The notes beneath the pieces were generated by a model, which was not told the origin of the DNA, searched no databases, and was given only the letters and a program-made list of their open reading frames with translations. Made by a program: the position numbers and the translations under genes. A stretch of DNA of 64,000 nt from JACCTI01 sp038237435 (GTDB taxonomy: Bacteria; Verrucomicrobiota; Verrucomicrobiia; Chthoniobacterales; UBA10450), in the NCBI GenBank assembly GCA_038237435.1, contig JBBRYT010000009.1, positions 1 through 64,000 of the forward strand. The letters run 5' to 3'. Every line of letters starts with the position of its first letter. Position 1 is the first letter of the stretch. Positions 7,723 to 16,834 of this stretch are shown here, one piece after another.

Positions 7723-9408
7723 ATGCAAAAAATTATCGAATGCGTGCCGAATTTTTCCGAAGGCCGTGACCTGGATGTGATTCGTCAGATCACGACTGCG
7801 ATTGAGTCGGTCGATGGTATCTCGCTTTTGAACGTCGATCCCGGCGCAAGCACAAATCGGACAGTGGTCACTTTCGCCGGTAATCCGGACGCGGCGGTGG
7901 AAGCTGCTTTTCGTGGGATTCAAAGAGCCGCCGAGCGCATCGACATGCGGAAGCATTCGGGTGCGCATCCACGCATGGGTGCGACGGATGTTTGTCCATT
8001 TATTCCGGTGAGCGACGTGAGTTGGGAAGAGGCCATCGAATGTGCCAAGCAATTAGGAAAGCGTGTCGGCGAGGAGCTAGAGATTCCCGTTTATCTCTAT
8101 GAAAAAGCCGCGAGCAATCCGGCGCGGGCTAATCTCTCCATCATTCGCGGCGGCGAATACGAAGGCTTCGCGAAGAAGATCAAACAACCGGAATGGAAAC
8201 CAGATTTCGGGCCTAACGAATTTAACGAAAAATCCGGGGCGACAGTAATTGGCGCGCGGGAATTTCTTGTCGCTTACAACGTTAACCTGAACACGAAGTC
8301 GGCACGACGCGCGACTTCTGTGGCGTTTGATGTCCGAGAGAACGGTCGCGTTAAGACCGACGACGGCACGCCAACCGGCAAGCCGATTCTTGACGATAAA
8401 GGCGAGTCGGTGCGCGTGCCCGGAATGTTGAAACACGTGAAGGCCATTGGCTGGTATGTCGAAGAGTACGGGATGGCGCAGGTATCGATTAACCTGACGA
8501 ATATTGACGAGACGCCGTTGCACTCAGCGTTTGATGCCTGTTGCGAATCGGCGATCAAACGAGGCCTGCGCGTCACGGGCTCGGAGATCGTGGGAATGGT
8601 GCCGAAGAAATGCTTGGTCGAAGCTGGAAAATATTTTCTGCGCAAACAAAAGTGGTCGGAAGGCGCGGCCGAAGAAGAGTTGATTGAAATTGCGATTCGT
8701 TCGATGGGCCTGAACGAGGTAAAACCTTTTGATCCGAAGGAAAAAATCATCGAATTGAAAATGGAAACGGCGGCCAAGAAATCGCTCGTGCAAATGAACC
8801 TGCGCGAGTTCTGTAACGAAACGCTGGGCGATTCGCCGGCGCCGGGTGGTGGTTCGGTGGCGGCGTTGATGGGCGCGCTTGGCGTCTCGTTAGGCGGAAT
8901 GGTGGCGAATCTTTCCGCGGGTAAACGCGGGTGGGAAGATAAGCTAGGATATTTCAGCGGCTGGGCGGTGAAGGCGCAGCAGTTGAAAGACGAGCTGCTA
9001 TTCCTGGTGGATGAGGATACCGCCGCCTTTAACAAAGTGATGGAGGCGTTTTCGCTTCCAAAAGATTCTCCCGCAGAAAAATCCGTACGATCGGCCGCGA
9101 TTCAGTCGGCCAACAAATACGCTGCGGAGATTCCACTGCGCGTGATGACAACTGCGACCAACGGGTATCACATTCTCGCGGAGATGGCGGAGCACGGTAA
9201 CCCGGCATCGATCTCGGACGTCGGAGTTGGTCTGTTGGCATTGCGCGCCTGCATCGAAGGCGCCGCCATGAATGTCCGGATCAACCTCGCAGGACTGAAG
9301 GACGAGAAGTTGCAAACCGATTTTCAGGGGCATCTCGCAAAGATCCGCGCGGAATCCGAAGCCGAGTTCGGGAGGATCAACCGAATTGTAGAAGGCAAGC
9401 TGGGTTAA
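7723..9408 (+). CDS. ftcD: Bifunctional glutamate formimidoyltransferase / formimidoyl-THF cyclodeaminase
   Basis: 561 residues with two domains. Residues about 1-320 are the formiminotransferase part ('ECVPNFSEGRDLDVI', 'HSGAHPRMGATDVCPF', 'GSEIVGMVPKKCL'). Residues about 350-560 are the FTCD cyclodeaminase helical domain ('DSPAPGGGSVAALMGALGVSLGGMVANLS'). Together they move the formimino group of N-formimidoyl-glutamate to tetrahydrofolate and release ammonia, giving 5,10-methenyl-THF. The fused form is the arrangement of animals and some bacteria. It sits 7 bp after hutU. Its presence next to a formimidoylglutamase-type gene gives two possible exits from formimidoyl-glutamate in one operon. 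Confidence 0.95.
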   Translation: MQKIIECVPNFSEGRDLDVIRQITTAIESVDGISLLNVDPGASTNRTVVTFAGNPDAAVEAAFRGIQRAAERIDMRKHSGAHPRMGATDVCPFIPVSDVSWEEAIECAKQLGKRVGEELEIPVYLYEKAASNPARANLSIIRGGEYEGFAKKIKQPEWKPDFGPNEFNEKSGATVIGAREFLVAYNVNLNTKSARRATSVAFDVRENGRVKTDDGTPTGKPILDDKGESVRVPGMLKHVKAIGWYVEEYGMAQVSINLTNIDETPLHSAFDACCESAIKRGLRVTGSEIVGMVPKKCLVEAGKYFLRKQKWSEGAAEEELIEIAIRSMGLNEVKPFDPKEKIIELKMETAAKKSLVQMNLREFCNETLGDSPAPGGGSVAALMGALGVSLGGMVANLSAGKRGWEDKLGYFSGWAVKAQQLKDELLFLVDEDTAAFNKVMEAFSLPKDSPAEKSVRSAAIQSANKYAAEIPLRVMTTATNGYHILAEMAEHGNPASISDVGVGLLALRACIEGAAMNVRINLAGLKDEKLQTDFQGHLAKIRAESEAEFGRINRIVEGKLG

Positions 9409-9422
9409 CTCGGCGTACGCGA

Positions 9423-10331
9423 TTGAACCGGGAAGACTCCAACTGGCCGAGTGCTGGACAATGGCTCGCGGGCGGAGCGAAAAAGGGCGGCGACGGCGCG
9501 TCACTCGCGGTCTTGGGCGTGCCGATGAATTGCTCGGGCAACGGGAGCCAATGCCATCTCGCGCCGGCCGCGATTCGGGAAGCGCTCGCGCAATACAGTT
9601 TGCATGATAGCGACGCGGGCGTGGACGTCGGTCTTCTCGCCGTGCGCGATTTTGGCGACGCCACTTTGGTGGGGAATTCCGCCGAAGGAAATTTCTTCCG
9701 CTGTGTGGATGTAATGCGACGGGCGCACGTGGGCGACAGCACGATCTTGCTGGGTGGCGATAACGCCATCACGCGCCCGGGCTTGCACTCGTTAGGCTTT
9801 CCCATCGAGCGTTGTGGCCTTCTCACCTTCGGTGCGCACAACGACCTGCGCGATCTGCAACATGGTCTAACGAATGTTAACGTGGTGCGCGCGTTGCTGC
9901 GCGACGGAGTTCCTGGCGCGCATATTTTCCAAATTGGTATTCAGCCCTTCGTGAATTCGGCGGCCTACGCAAGGGTCGCGTCAGAGGAAGGCATTAATGT
10001 AGTCACGTCCGATCAAGTTTCTGCGCACGGAATCGAGCGCGTGGTGCGGGATGCTCTCGACACGCTCACGCGACAGGTCGATGCAATTTACGTCAATCTG
10101 GATGTCGATGTGCTGGATCGCGCTTTCGCTCCGGCCTGCGCGGGCGCGCGACCGGGTGGCTTGCAGCCGTGGATGTTGCGCCAGGCGGCGCGACTTTGCG
10201 GTCAGCATGAAAAGGTTCTGATCATGGACATCGTCGAAGTCGATCCGACCAAAGACGTCGCTGACGTGACCGTGCTGGCGGCTGCATCCTTCATGCTCGC
10301 TTTTGCTTCCGGCATGGCGAATTTGCGGTGA
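9423..10331 (+). CDS. hutG: Arginase/ureohydrolase-family protein of the hut operon (formimidoylglutamase-like)
   Basis: 302 residues. The TTG start at 9423 is chosen because the encoded N-terminus continues into the conserved 'LAVLGVPMNCSGNGS' segment; the next ATG would cut into it. The fold is the ureohydrolase type that hydrolyses formimidoyl-glutamate, arginine or agmatine at a two-Mn site. Metal motifs are only partly kept. The usual GGDH is GGDN (N114), the usual DAHxD is GAHND (D to G at 137, with H139 and D141 kept), and the last pair D227/D229 is intact. Loss of two of six expected ligands makes classical two-metal catalysis doubtful. It lies 14 bp after ftcD and 1 bp before hutI. 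The gene symbol is based on context. Confidence 0.75.
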   Translation: MNREDSNWPSAGQWLAGGAKKGGDGASLAVLGVPMNCSGNGSQCHLAPAAIREALAQYSLHDSDAGVDVGLLAVRDFGDATLVGNSAEGNFFRCVDVMRRAHVGDSTILLGGDNAITRPGLHSLGFPIERCGLLTFGAHNDLRDLQHGLTNVNVVRALLRDGVPGAHIFQIGIQPFVNSAAYARVASEEGINVVTSDQVSAHGIERVVRDALDTLTRQVDAIYVNLDVDVLDRAFAPACAGARPGGLQPWMLRQAARLCGQHEKVLIMDIVEVDPTKDVADVTVLAAASFMLAFASGMANLR

Positions 10332-10332
10332 A

Positions 10333-11559
10333 GTGAAAACGCTCGCCGTTCTCAACGCCTCGCAACTTGTCACGCTCGCTGGTCCGAAACGGCCGCGCAT
10401 CGCAGCAGAAATGCGCGAGCTCGGAATTATATCCGGCGGCGGATTGCTCGTGCGTGATGGAATCATTGTGGGCGCGGGACGATCGGAAGAGATCGAGCGG
10501 GCCGGATCGGAGGTGGTTGATGCGGGCGGACGCGTGGTGTTGCCGGGATTTGTTGATGCGCATGCGCATCCGGTCTTTGCCGGCAATCGCGTGGACGAAT
10601 TTGAACAGCGCTCGTTAGGCGCGAGCTACGAGGAAATCGCGGCTGCGGGTGGTGGGATTCGGTCAACGGTGCGGCAGACCCGCGCGGCGACAGAACAAGA
10701 GCTCGTCGAACAGGCGAAGAAACACGCGCGTTGGTTTTTGCAAAATGGAACAACCACGGTGGAAGCGAAATCTGGTTATGGCCTAACGACTGATGAGGAA
10801 TTGAAAATTCTCCGGGTGATTCGAACGCTTGGATTTGTTCCGACGTTTCTCGGCGCGCACGCCATCCCGGAACCGTTCGAAGCGAAGGAATACGCAGAGT
10901 TGGTCATTACTGAAATGCTTCCGCGTATCGCGGAAGAGAAATTGGCGGAGTATTGCGATGTGTTTTGCGAGCGCGGCTATTTCGACATTGAAACATCGCG
11001 CCGAATTCTGCGCGCAGCTCAGAAACTTGGATTTGGTTTGCGACTGCATGCCGATCAACTGACCAATTCTGGCGGTGCGCAACTGGCGGCGGAATTGGGG
11101 GCGGTCACGGCAGATCACTTGGAACAAACTGAAGCGGACGGCATCGCCGCGATGGCGCGCGCGCGCGTGCAGCCGGTGCTCCTGCCTGGTTCGGTTTACT
11201 CGTTAGGCAAAACGCGTTATCCGAAGGCGCGCGATATGATCGATGCCGGTCTGGCGGTCGTGTTGGCGACGGATTTCAATCCCGGTTCTTCGCCGACACC
11301 GTCGATGCCTTTGGTGCTTTCGCTCGCGGCGACGCAGATGAAGATGACGCCCGCCGAATGCGTGACGGCCTCCACGATCAATGCGGCTTATAGCTTGAAC
11401 CGCGGCGCGCAGATCGGATCGCTCGAAGTTGGGAAGCGGGCGAATTTCACGATCTTCGATTGTGCGGATTATCGCGAAATTTCCTACTTCGTCGGTGCGC
11501 CATTGGTGCACTCAGTTTTTGTGAACGGCGAAAAAGCGTTTACCGTCGCTGCTTCATGA
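10333..11559 (+). CDS. hutI: Imidazolonepropionase
   Basis: Hydrolyses 4-imidazolone-5-propionate to N-formimidoyl-L-glutamate. The GTG start at 10333, one base after the hutG stop, gives 408 residues and a sensible N-terminus (MKTLAVLNASQLVTL). The amidohydrolase metal site is visible: 'HAHPVFAG', then 'HADQLTNSGGAQLA', 'ADHLEQ' and 'ATDFNPGSSPTPSM'. With hutH, hutU, ftcD and hutG it completes histidine-to-glutamate conversion. Its TGA overlaps the start of trigger factor (ATGA at 11556), an unusual link to housekeeping genes. Three motif copies lie inside (10612, 10782, 11200). Confidence 0.96.
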   Translation: MKTLAVLNASQLVTLAGPKRPRIAAEMRELGIISGGGLLVRDGIIVGAGRSEEIERAGSEVVDAGGRVVLPGFVDAHAHPVFAGNRVDEFEQRSLGASYEEIAAAGGGIRSTVRQTRAATEQELVEQAKKHARWFLQNGTTTVEAKSGYGLTTDEELKILRVIRTLGFVPTFLGAHAIPEPFEAKEYAELVITEMLPRIAEEKLAEYCDVFCERGYFDIETSRRILRAAQKLGFGLRLHADQLTNSGGAQLAAELGAVTADHLEQTEADGIAAMARARVQPVLLPGSVYSLGKTRYPKARDMIDAGLAVVLATDFNPGSSPTPSMPLVLSLAATQMKMTPAECVTASTINAAYSLNRGAQIGSLEVGKRANFTIFDCADYREISYFVGAPLVHSVFVNGEKAFTVAAS

Positions 11560-12896
11560 AAGTTGAAGTGGAACAGCAGCCGCAGAGCGTCGCGACTTTG
11601 CGCATTGAATTGCCGCCGGACGAAGTGCGCAAGGAGTGGGATGCGATCGCGCAGAATTACGCGCGCTACGCCCGCATTCCCGGTTATCGGCCGGGCAAGG
11701 CGCCCAAGCCGGTGATCGAGAAAAAATTTCGCAAAGAAATTCAGGACGAAGTAACGAAAAAACTCGTCTCGAAAAGTTATCACGAGGCGGTCGCGCAACA
11801 GCAATTGCGCGTAGTTAGCTTAACGAATCTCGAAGACGTCGAGTTCGGTGAAGATCACTCGATGCGATTTCGCGCGACGGTTGTAACTGCGCCCGAGTTT
11901 GAATTGCCGGAGTACAAGAGTATTGCGGTGGAAGTGCCGTCTGCGGATGTGAAAGAGGGAGAAGTCGATGCGGCGTTGGAACGTTTGCGGGAGCAATCCG
12001 CTGATTTTGTAGACGCGCCGGATCGCGAATTGGCGATGGAGGATTTCGCGGTGTTGGATTTTGAAGGCGCGGTCGATGGAATTGCGATTGCAGAGCTCGC
12101 GCCGCAGGCGAGCAAAAATTTGCAGGGCGGGAAAAAGTTCTGGTTGCGCGTCGCGCCGGGAAACTTTCTGCCAAATTTTTGCGAGCAGATTGTCGGAATG
12201 AAGCGCGGCGATACGCGCAGCGTGCAGATCGAATTTCCGGCGGAGTTTCAAGCGCCCGAGCTGGCGGGGAAAAAAGCCGACTACGCGGTGACCGTGAATG
12301 AAATCAAAGATAAGGTGTTGCCGGAGCTAGATGACGCCTTCGCCGCGAAGTTGATGCCGGAGAAAACTTTGGCCGATTTGCGGCATGAGATGGAACACAA
12401 TCTCGAGCACGAGAAGGAACACGAAATCGAGCGCGCGAAGGAATCGGGCATCATCCGATTTTTGCATGAGCGGATTAGTTTCGATTTGCCGCCGTCGCTT
12501 TTGAAAAACGAAACGCGACGCGCCTTGAATGAGCTCGTGCATCGCAACCGCGAGCGCGGGGTGCCGGACGAGATGTTGAAAGGGAAGGAAAAAGAATTAA
12601 TCGAAGGCGCGGGCGGTTTAGCGGCGCATAGATTGAAAACGAATTTCATTCTCCATCGCATCGCGGAGAAGGAAAAAATCAAAGTGACGCGCGAAGAAAT
12701 CGACGAGCGTATTCGCGAGCAGGCGAAGCAATACAACGTTTCAGTCGACAAAATGCGCAAGGAATTAGAGGAGCATGATCGCATCGACGGCCTCGCGGAA
12801 GAGATCCTGCTGGGTAAGACCCTTGATTTGCTAAAAGCGAATGTTAGCGTCACGCCGCTTGCGGAACCGGTGGAGACGCCGGCAGCCGCGACATAA
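11556..12896 (+). CDS. tig: Trigger factor, ribosome-associated chaperone/peptidyl-prolyl isomerase
   Basis: 446 residues from ATG 11556. The frame is open upstream, but that part lies inside hutI. The N-terminal ribosome-binding domain carries 'IPGYRPGKAPKPVIEKKF', equivalent to the GFRxGKxP signature. A PPIase-like middle domain follows ('DFAVLDFEGAVDG', 'FLPNFCEQIVGMKRGDTRSVQIEFP') and then a long helical C-terminal arm. It binds nascent chains at the exit tunnel. The order tig-clpP-clpX is widely conserved. Here the tig start overlaps the hutI stop, so translation is likely coupled to the hut operon unless an internal promoter exists within hutI. Confidence 0.96.
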   Translation: MKVEVEQQPQSVATLRIELPPDEVRKEWDAIAQNYARYARIPGYRPGKAPKPVIEKKFRKEIQDEVTKKLVSKSYHEAVAQQQLRVVSLTNLEDVEFGEDHSMRFRATVVTAPEFELPEYKSIAVEVPSADVKEGEVDAALERLREQSADFVDAPDRELAMEDFAVLDFEGAVDGIAIAELAPQASKNLQGGKKFWLRVAPGNFLPNFCEQIVGMKRGDTRSVQIEFPAEFQAPELAGKKADYAVTVNEIKDKVLPELDDAFAAKLMPEKTLADLRHEMEHNLEHEKEHEIERAKESGIIRFLHERISFDLPPSLLKNETRRALNELVHRNRERGVPDEMLKGKEKELIEGAGGLAAHRLKTNFILHRIAEKEKIKVTREEIDERIREQAKQYNVSVDKMRKELEEHDRIDGLAEEILLGKTLDLLKANVSVTPLAEPVETPAAAT

Positions 12897-12898
12897 AA

Positions 12899-13594
12899 AT
12901 GAATTTCAAAAACGAAAATCGCTCGCAATCCGTGCTCGTGCCGATGGTGGTGGAGCAGACCGGGCGAGGGGAACGCAGCTACGATATTTATTCGCGGTTG
13001 CTGAAGGATCGCATCGTATTTATCGGAACTCCGATCGACGATCACATCGCGAACCTGGTCATCGCGCAGTTGCTCTTTCTGCAGATGGAGGACGGAAAGA
13101 AGGACATCAATCTTTACATCAATACCCCCGGCGGCTCAGTCACCGCCGGATTGGCAATTTATGACACGATGCAGTTTCTGACCTGCGACGTTACGACCTA
13201 CTGCATCGGGCTGGCTGCCAGCATGGGCGCGGTGCTTTTGTGCGCGGGGACAAAAGGCAAACGGTATGCGTTGCCAAATTCCGACATCATGATCCACCAG
13301 GTTTCCGGCGGGGCGCAAGGCCAGGCCAGCGACGTGGAGCGCACGGTCGAATACATGTTTAAGCTCAAGAAGCGTCTGATTAAAATCATCTCCTCGCACA
13401 CTGGCCAGCCGGAGGAGAAGGTGAAACTCGACTCGGATCGCGATTATTTTTTGTCGGCAGCGGAGGCGAAGGACTACGGATTGGTCGATGAAGTGATCAA
13501 GTCCCGAAAAGAAGCAAAATTGCTAGACGGAGTGGTGGGGAAAGAGGCCACTGCGATCGCGGAAGCGGCCTTGCCGCAGAAGCTGACGGAATAA
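12899..13594 (+). CDS. clpP: ATP-dependent Clp protease proteolytic subunit
   Basis: 231 residues starting two bases after the tig stop. The serine-protease triad is complete: S108 ('LAASMGAVLL'), H133 ('MIHQVSGGA') and D182 ('SDRDYFLSA'), offset +11 from the E. coli numbering. The protein forms the double heptamer that degrades substrates unfolded by ClpX, encoded next. The N-terminus is about 20 residues long before the conserved 'LLKDRIVFIG', consistent with a short propeptide. Confidence 0.97.
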   Translation: MNFKNENRSQSVLVPMVVEQTGRGERSYDIYSRLLKDRIVFIGTPIDDHIANLVIAQLLFLQMEDGKKDINLYINTPGGSVTAGLAIYDTMQFLTCDVTTYCIGLAASMGAVLLCAGTKGKRYALPNSDIMIHQVSGGAQGQASDVERTVEYMFKLKKRLIKIISSHTGQPEEKVKLDSDRDYFLSAAEAKDYGLVDEVIKSRKEAKLLDGVVGKEATAIAEAALPQKLTE

Positions 13595-13622
13595 GAGTTG
13601 CTCTAAAAAGCGCCAAACTTCG

Positions 13623-14903
13623 ATGGCACGCGCTTCCAACCTCACGATGTGTTCCTTCTGTGGCAAGAGCCACGCGGAGGTGCGCAAGCTCATCGCCGGT
13701 CCCGGCGTTTATATTTGCGACAGTTGCATCAACGTCTGCAAAAGCATTCTTGATAAGGAACTGAACGAGGACGCGCGGCGTCAATCGTCCAATATAAGAG
13801 TGCCCAAACCGGTGGAAATCCGGCGCTCGTTAGATCAATACGTTATTGGTCAGGACGTCGCGAAAAAGACGCTCTCAGTCGCGGTCCATAATCACTTCAA
13901 ACGGGTGATGCAGAGTGCGCCGACAGGCGATTCTTCGGCGGCTTTTCAACCCGATCCGTTCTCCGAGGTGGAAATCGAAAAGAGCAACATTTTGTTAATA
14001 GGTCCGACAGGTTCGGGCAAAACGCTGCTCGCGAAAACGCTGGCAAAAATTTTAGATGTACCTTTTTGCATCGCCGATGCGACAACTTTGACCGAGGCCG
14101 GATACGTCGGAGAAGACGTCGAAAATATCATCCTGCGTTTGCTGCAAAATGCCGATTACGACGTTAAGCGCGCCGAAATTGGGATCGTTTACATCGACGA
14201 AATCGACAAGATCGGACGTAAGACCGATAACGTCTCTATAACGCGGGACGTTTCCGGCGAAGGCGTGCAGCAGGCGCTGCTGAAAATTCTCGAAGGCAGC
14301 ACCTGTAATGTGCCGCCGCAAGGTGGGCGCAAACATCCGCATCAGGAATACATTCAGGTCAATACCGAGAAAATTCTCTTCATCTGCGGCGGCGCGTTCG
14401 TCGGGCTCGATAAGATTGTGCAGAAACGCATTGGTAAAAAGACGATGGGTTTCGGCAGTCCGTCGCTCGAGGTCGAAGAAGCGCTCGCCAAGGTCGCGGT
14501 GCGCTCGACCGAGCCGGAAGATCTTTTGAGCTTCGGAATGATACCGGAGTTCATTGGTCGTCTCCCAGTCGTCACCGCGCTCGACGCGTTAACGGAAGAT
14601 GAGATGGTCCAGATTCTCACCGAGACGAAAAACGCGATGATCAAGCAATACACCAAGCTCTTCGCCATGGAAGGTGTCCGCTTGAGTGTCACCAAAGACG
14701 CATTGCGTGCGCTTGCCGCGCAGGCGGTGACGAAGGGGACGGGGGCGCGTGCGCTGCGTTCGATGCTCGAGCGCATCATGCTCGACATCATGTATGACGT
14801 GCCGAGCCGCGAAGACATCGCGGAAGTCACGATCAATCGCGCGGTGGTAGACGGAAAGAAGCAGCCTCTCATTCGCAAGAAACAGGACAAGGACGCCGCT
14901 TAA
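13623..14903 (+). CDS. clpX: ATP-dependent Clp protease ATP-binding subunit ClpX
   Basis: 426 residues. The N-terminal zinc-binding domain has C10-x2-C13 and C32-x2-C35. The AAA+ core shows Walker A 'GPTGSGKTLLAKTLAK' and Walker B 'IVYIDEIDKIG', the pore-loop region 'AGYVGEDVE' and sensor segment 'GMIPEFIGRLPV'. It recognises and unfolds tagged substrates and feeds them to ClpP, encoded 28 bp upstream. Length and motifs are standard. Confidence 0.97.
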   Translation: MARASNLTMCSFCGKSHAEVRKLIAGPGVYICDSCINVCKSILDKELNEDARRQSSNIRVPKPVEIRRSLDQYVIGQDVAKKTLSVAVHNHFKRVMQSAPTGDSSAAFQPDPFSEVEIEKSNILLIGPTGSGKTLLAKTLAKILDVPFCIADATTLTEAGYVGEDVENIILRLLQNADYDVKRAEIGIVYIDEIDKIGRKTDNVSITRDVSGEGVQQALLKILEGSTCNVPPQGGRKHPHQEYIQVNTEKILFICGGAFVGLDKIVQKRIGKKTMGFGSPSLEVEEALAKVAVRSTEPEDLLSFGMIPEFIGRLPVVTALDALTEDEMVQILTETKNAMIKQYTKLFAMEGVRLSVTKDALRALAAQAVTKGTGARALRSMLERIMLDIMYDVPSREDIAEVTINRAVVDGKKQPLIRKKQDKDAA

Positions 14904-14924
14904 GTCTACGTTCGTCGCTTCGCG

Positions 14925-16148
14925 ATGAACGTGGTCGTGATCAATACCGGGACCGAGCTCTTGTTAGGCAGCGTGCTTAACACGCACCTTAACTTCATCG
15001 CGCGACAGTTATTTCCTTTAGGGTTGCGCGTCGGCAAACAGTTGACAGTTCCGGATGGCGAAGCGATTCGCGAAACCGTCGCCGAATACATCGATCGCGC
15101 AGATTTGATTTTCGTCACTGGCGGACTTGGGCCGACAACCGACGACATCACCCGTGAAGTCACGGCAGAATTGTTGGGGCGACCGCTCCGGCGCGATGAA
15201 GATGTTGCGACGAAAATCACGGCGCGACTGCGATCACGCGGATTTCCCATGACCGATCGCATTCTTCGCCAAGCGGAAGTGCCGGAAGGCGCCACGGTCT
15301 TGCCGAATGCGAATGGAACCGCGCCGGGTTTGTATTTGGCTGCAAGTGGAAACGCGCCGCACATTTTTCTTTTGCCCGGGCCGCCACGCGAATTGGAACC
15401 GATGTTTAGCGCATCAGTCGTGCCAATTCTGCGCTCGCTCGCTTCGACAACGGCAACAATTGAATGCAGGACATTCCGCCTTACGGGCATCGGCGAATCC
15501 ATGGTCGAAGCGGCCGTTGGCAAAAAAATTCTCGCGCTGAGCGATATCGAACTCGGCTATTGCGCTCGTCCGGGCGAAGTGGATGTGCGTCTCCTTGGAA
15601 AATCCTCGATCCTGAACGAGGCCGAAGCATTGATTAGGGATGCTTTTCCAAAAGCGATCTACACAACGGAAGACGAACAGCTCGAAGAAGTGGTGATTCG
15701 ACTTCTAACCGCGAGCAAGCACACGGTGGCGACGGCGGAGTCCTGTACGGGTGGCTATCTCGCCCATCGCTTAACGAATGTTCCCGGCGCGTCGGCTGTT
15801 TATGTCGGCGGATTCGTTACTTACGCGAATGAATTGAAGATCGGCGAACTCGGCGTACCAGAAAAATTCATAGCCGAACATGGTGCGGTCAGTCGAGCTG
15901 TCGCTGGCGCGATGGCCGAAGGTGCCAGGAAAAAAACGAATGCGACACACGCATTGGCGACGACGGGAATCGCCGGGCCTGATGGCGGGACAAAAGAAAA
16001 ACCGGTCGGAACAGTCTTCATTGGACTGGCGTCAGCGAACGGAGAAACGGAAGTGCAGCGCTTCCGTTTTTTCACCGACCGCGAAAGCTTTAAGCGCCTA
16101 ACGAGTCAAACGGCGTTGGAAATGTTACGTCAGCGTTTGCTTGCCTAG
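14925..16148 (+). CDS. cinA: CinA family protein (nicotinamide-nucleotide amidase)
   Basis: 407 residues in two parts: an N-terminal MoCF-like domain (about 1-170; 'GTELLLGSVLNTHLNFIARQ', 'FVTGGLGPTTDD') and a C-terminal CinA/PncC domain (about 255-405; 'TAESCTGGYLAHRLTNVPGAS', 'ATTGIAGPDGGTKEKPVGTVF'). In other bacteria the C-terminal domain deamidates NMN in pyridine-nucleotide salvage and the N-terminal domain is an ADP-ribose pyrophosphatase. The name refers to competence induction in streptococci, which cannot be inferred here. It starts 21 bp after clpX and ends within 4 bp of the convergent transpeptidase gene. Confidence 0.92.
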   Translation: MNVVVINTGTELLLGSVLNTHLNFIARQLFPLGLRVGKQLTVPDGEAIRETVAEYIDRADLIFVTGGLGPTTDDITREVTAELLGRPLRRDEDVATKITARLRSRGFPMTDRILRQAEVPEGATVLPNANGTAPGLYLAASGNAPHIFLLPGPPRELEPMFSASVVPILRSLASTTATIECRTFRLTGIGESMVEAAVGKKILALSDIELGYCARPGEVDVRLLGKSSILNEAEALIRDAFPKAIYTTEDEQLEEVVIRLLTASKHTVATAESCTGGYLAHRLTNVPGASAVYVGGFVTYANELKIGELGVPEKFIAEHGAVSRAVAGAMAEGARKKTNATHALATTGIAGPDGGTKEKPVGTVFIGLASANGETEVQRFRFFTDRESFKRLTSQTALEMLRQRLLA

Positions 16149-16834
16149 TCGCGCATCACCACGACAGGCGTGCCGACTTTGACCTTGGCGTAAAACATTT
16201 CCGCACCCTGCGGCGACATGCGAATGCAACCGTGCGAAGCAGGATACCCAGGCAAAATCCCGATGTGCATGCCCACGCCATCGCCGGTCAGCCGCATGAA
16301 CCACTTCATCGAGGCTCCCTCGTAGTGTGTGCCGCTCGGCGCGGAATCAATCTTCAAACTCACGCCCGAGCGCACGATGCGACCACTATGGTCCTTGAAA
16401 TCGCCGTAGACACTCGAGTGATGATCCTTGTCCTTTTCCAAAACCGAGAAGTGTCCCATCGGCGTCATGCCCAGGCGTTTGCCGGATGAAATGGGCGAGT
16501 CGATCGCGATCTGATCTCCGTGCAGCAAGTAGGCGCGCTGCTTGGTCAGATTCACGATCACATGCGCCTGCTCGGAATTAAGACTGTCGTAAATGGATTT
16601 GTTAACAACAATAGCGGCCTGCCGACTGATTAACTCCGACGCTTTCTTCATCGGCTGCATGGGCGTCGGAGTTGACGCGGTTCGCATCGTGGGCGGCCGC
16701 GAAGGCGACGAACGTGCCATCTGCCCGGAGGCGAATTGAGTTACTCCGAGAAGCAAAAGCCCGGCGAGAAAAAGGCGGCAAGTTCGGGGCGTCACGCGGT
16801 TCAATTTGCGTAGCTGTGGACGCGCTGCAACCAT
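16145..16834 (-). CDS. Exported L,D-transpeptidase (YkuD domain)
   Basis: Start at 16834 gives 229 residues. An N-terminal hydrophobic stretch (RLFLAGLLLLGVTQFASGQ) acts as signal or anchor. A GTG at 16795, just after the upstream gene, is an alternative start that keeps this stretch. The YkuD domain shows 'VIVNLTKQRAYLLHGDQIAIDSPIS' and the catalytic 'YPASHGCIRMSPQGAEMF'. It is preceded on the same strand by a secreted protein whose end it overlaps by about 34 bp, so the two likely form an operon. Its C-terminal domain closely resembles that of the lipoprotein transpeptidase at 33447 ('SGRVVR', 'GLHAG/GMHIG', 'LPGxPASHGCIRM'). Confidence 0.9.
   Translation of the reverse strand: MVAARPQLRKLNRVTPRTCRLFLAGLLLLGVTQFASGQMARSSPSRPPTMRTASTPTPMQPMKKASELISRQAAIVVNKSIYDSLNSEQAHVIVNLTKQRAYLLHGDQIAIDSPISSGKRLGMTPMGHFSVLEKDKDHHSSVYGDFKDHSGRIVRSGVSLKIDSAPSGTHYEGASMKWFMRLTGDGVGMHIGILPGYPASHGCIRMSPQGAEMFYAKVKVGTPVVVMRD

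Noticed and set aside
14925..16148. cinA as evidence for natural competence supporting the uptake-word idea
   Set aside because: The name is historical; the gene is widespread in non-competent bacteria as an NMN amidase. No com or pil genes lie in the window.
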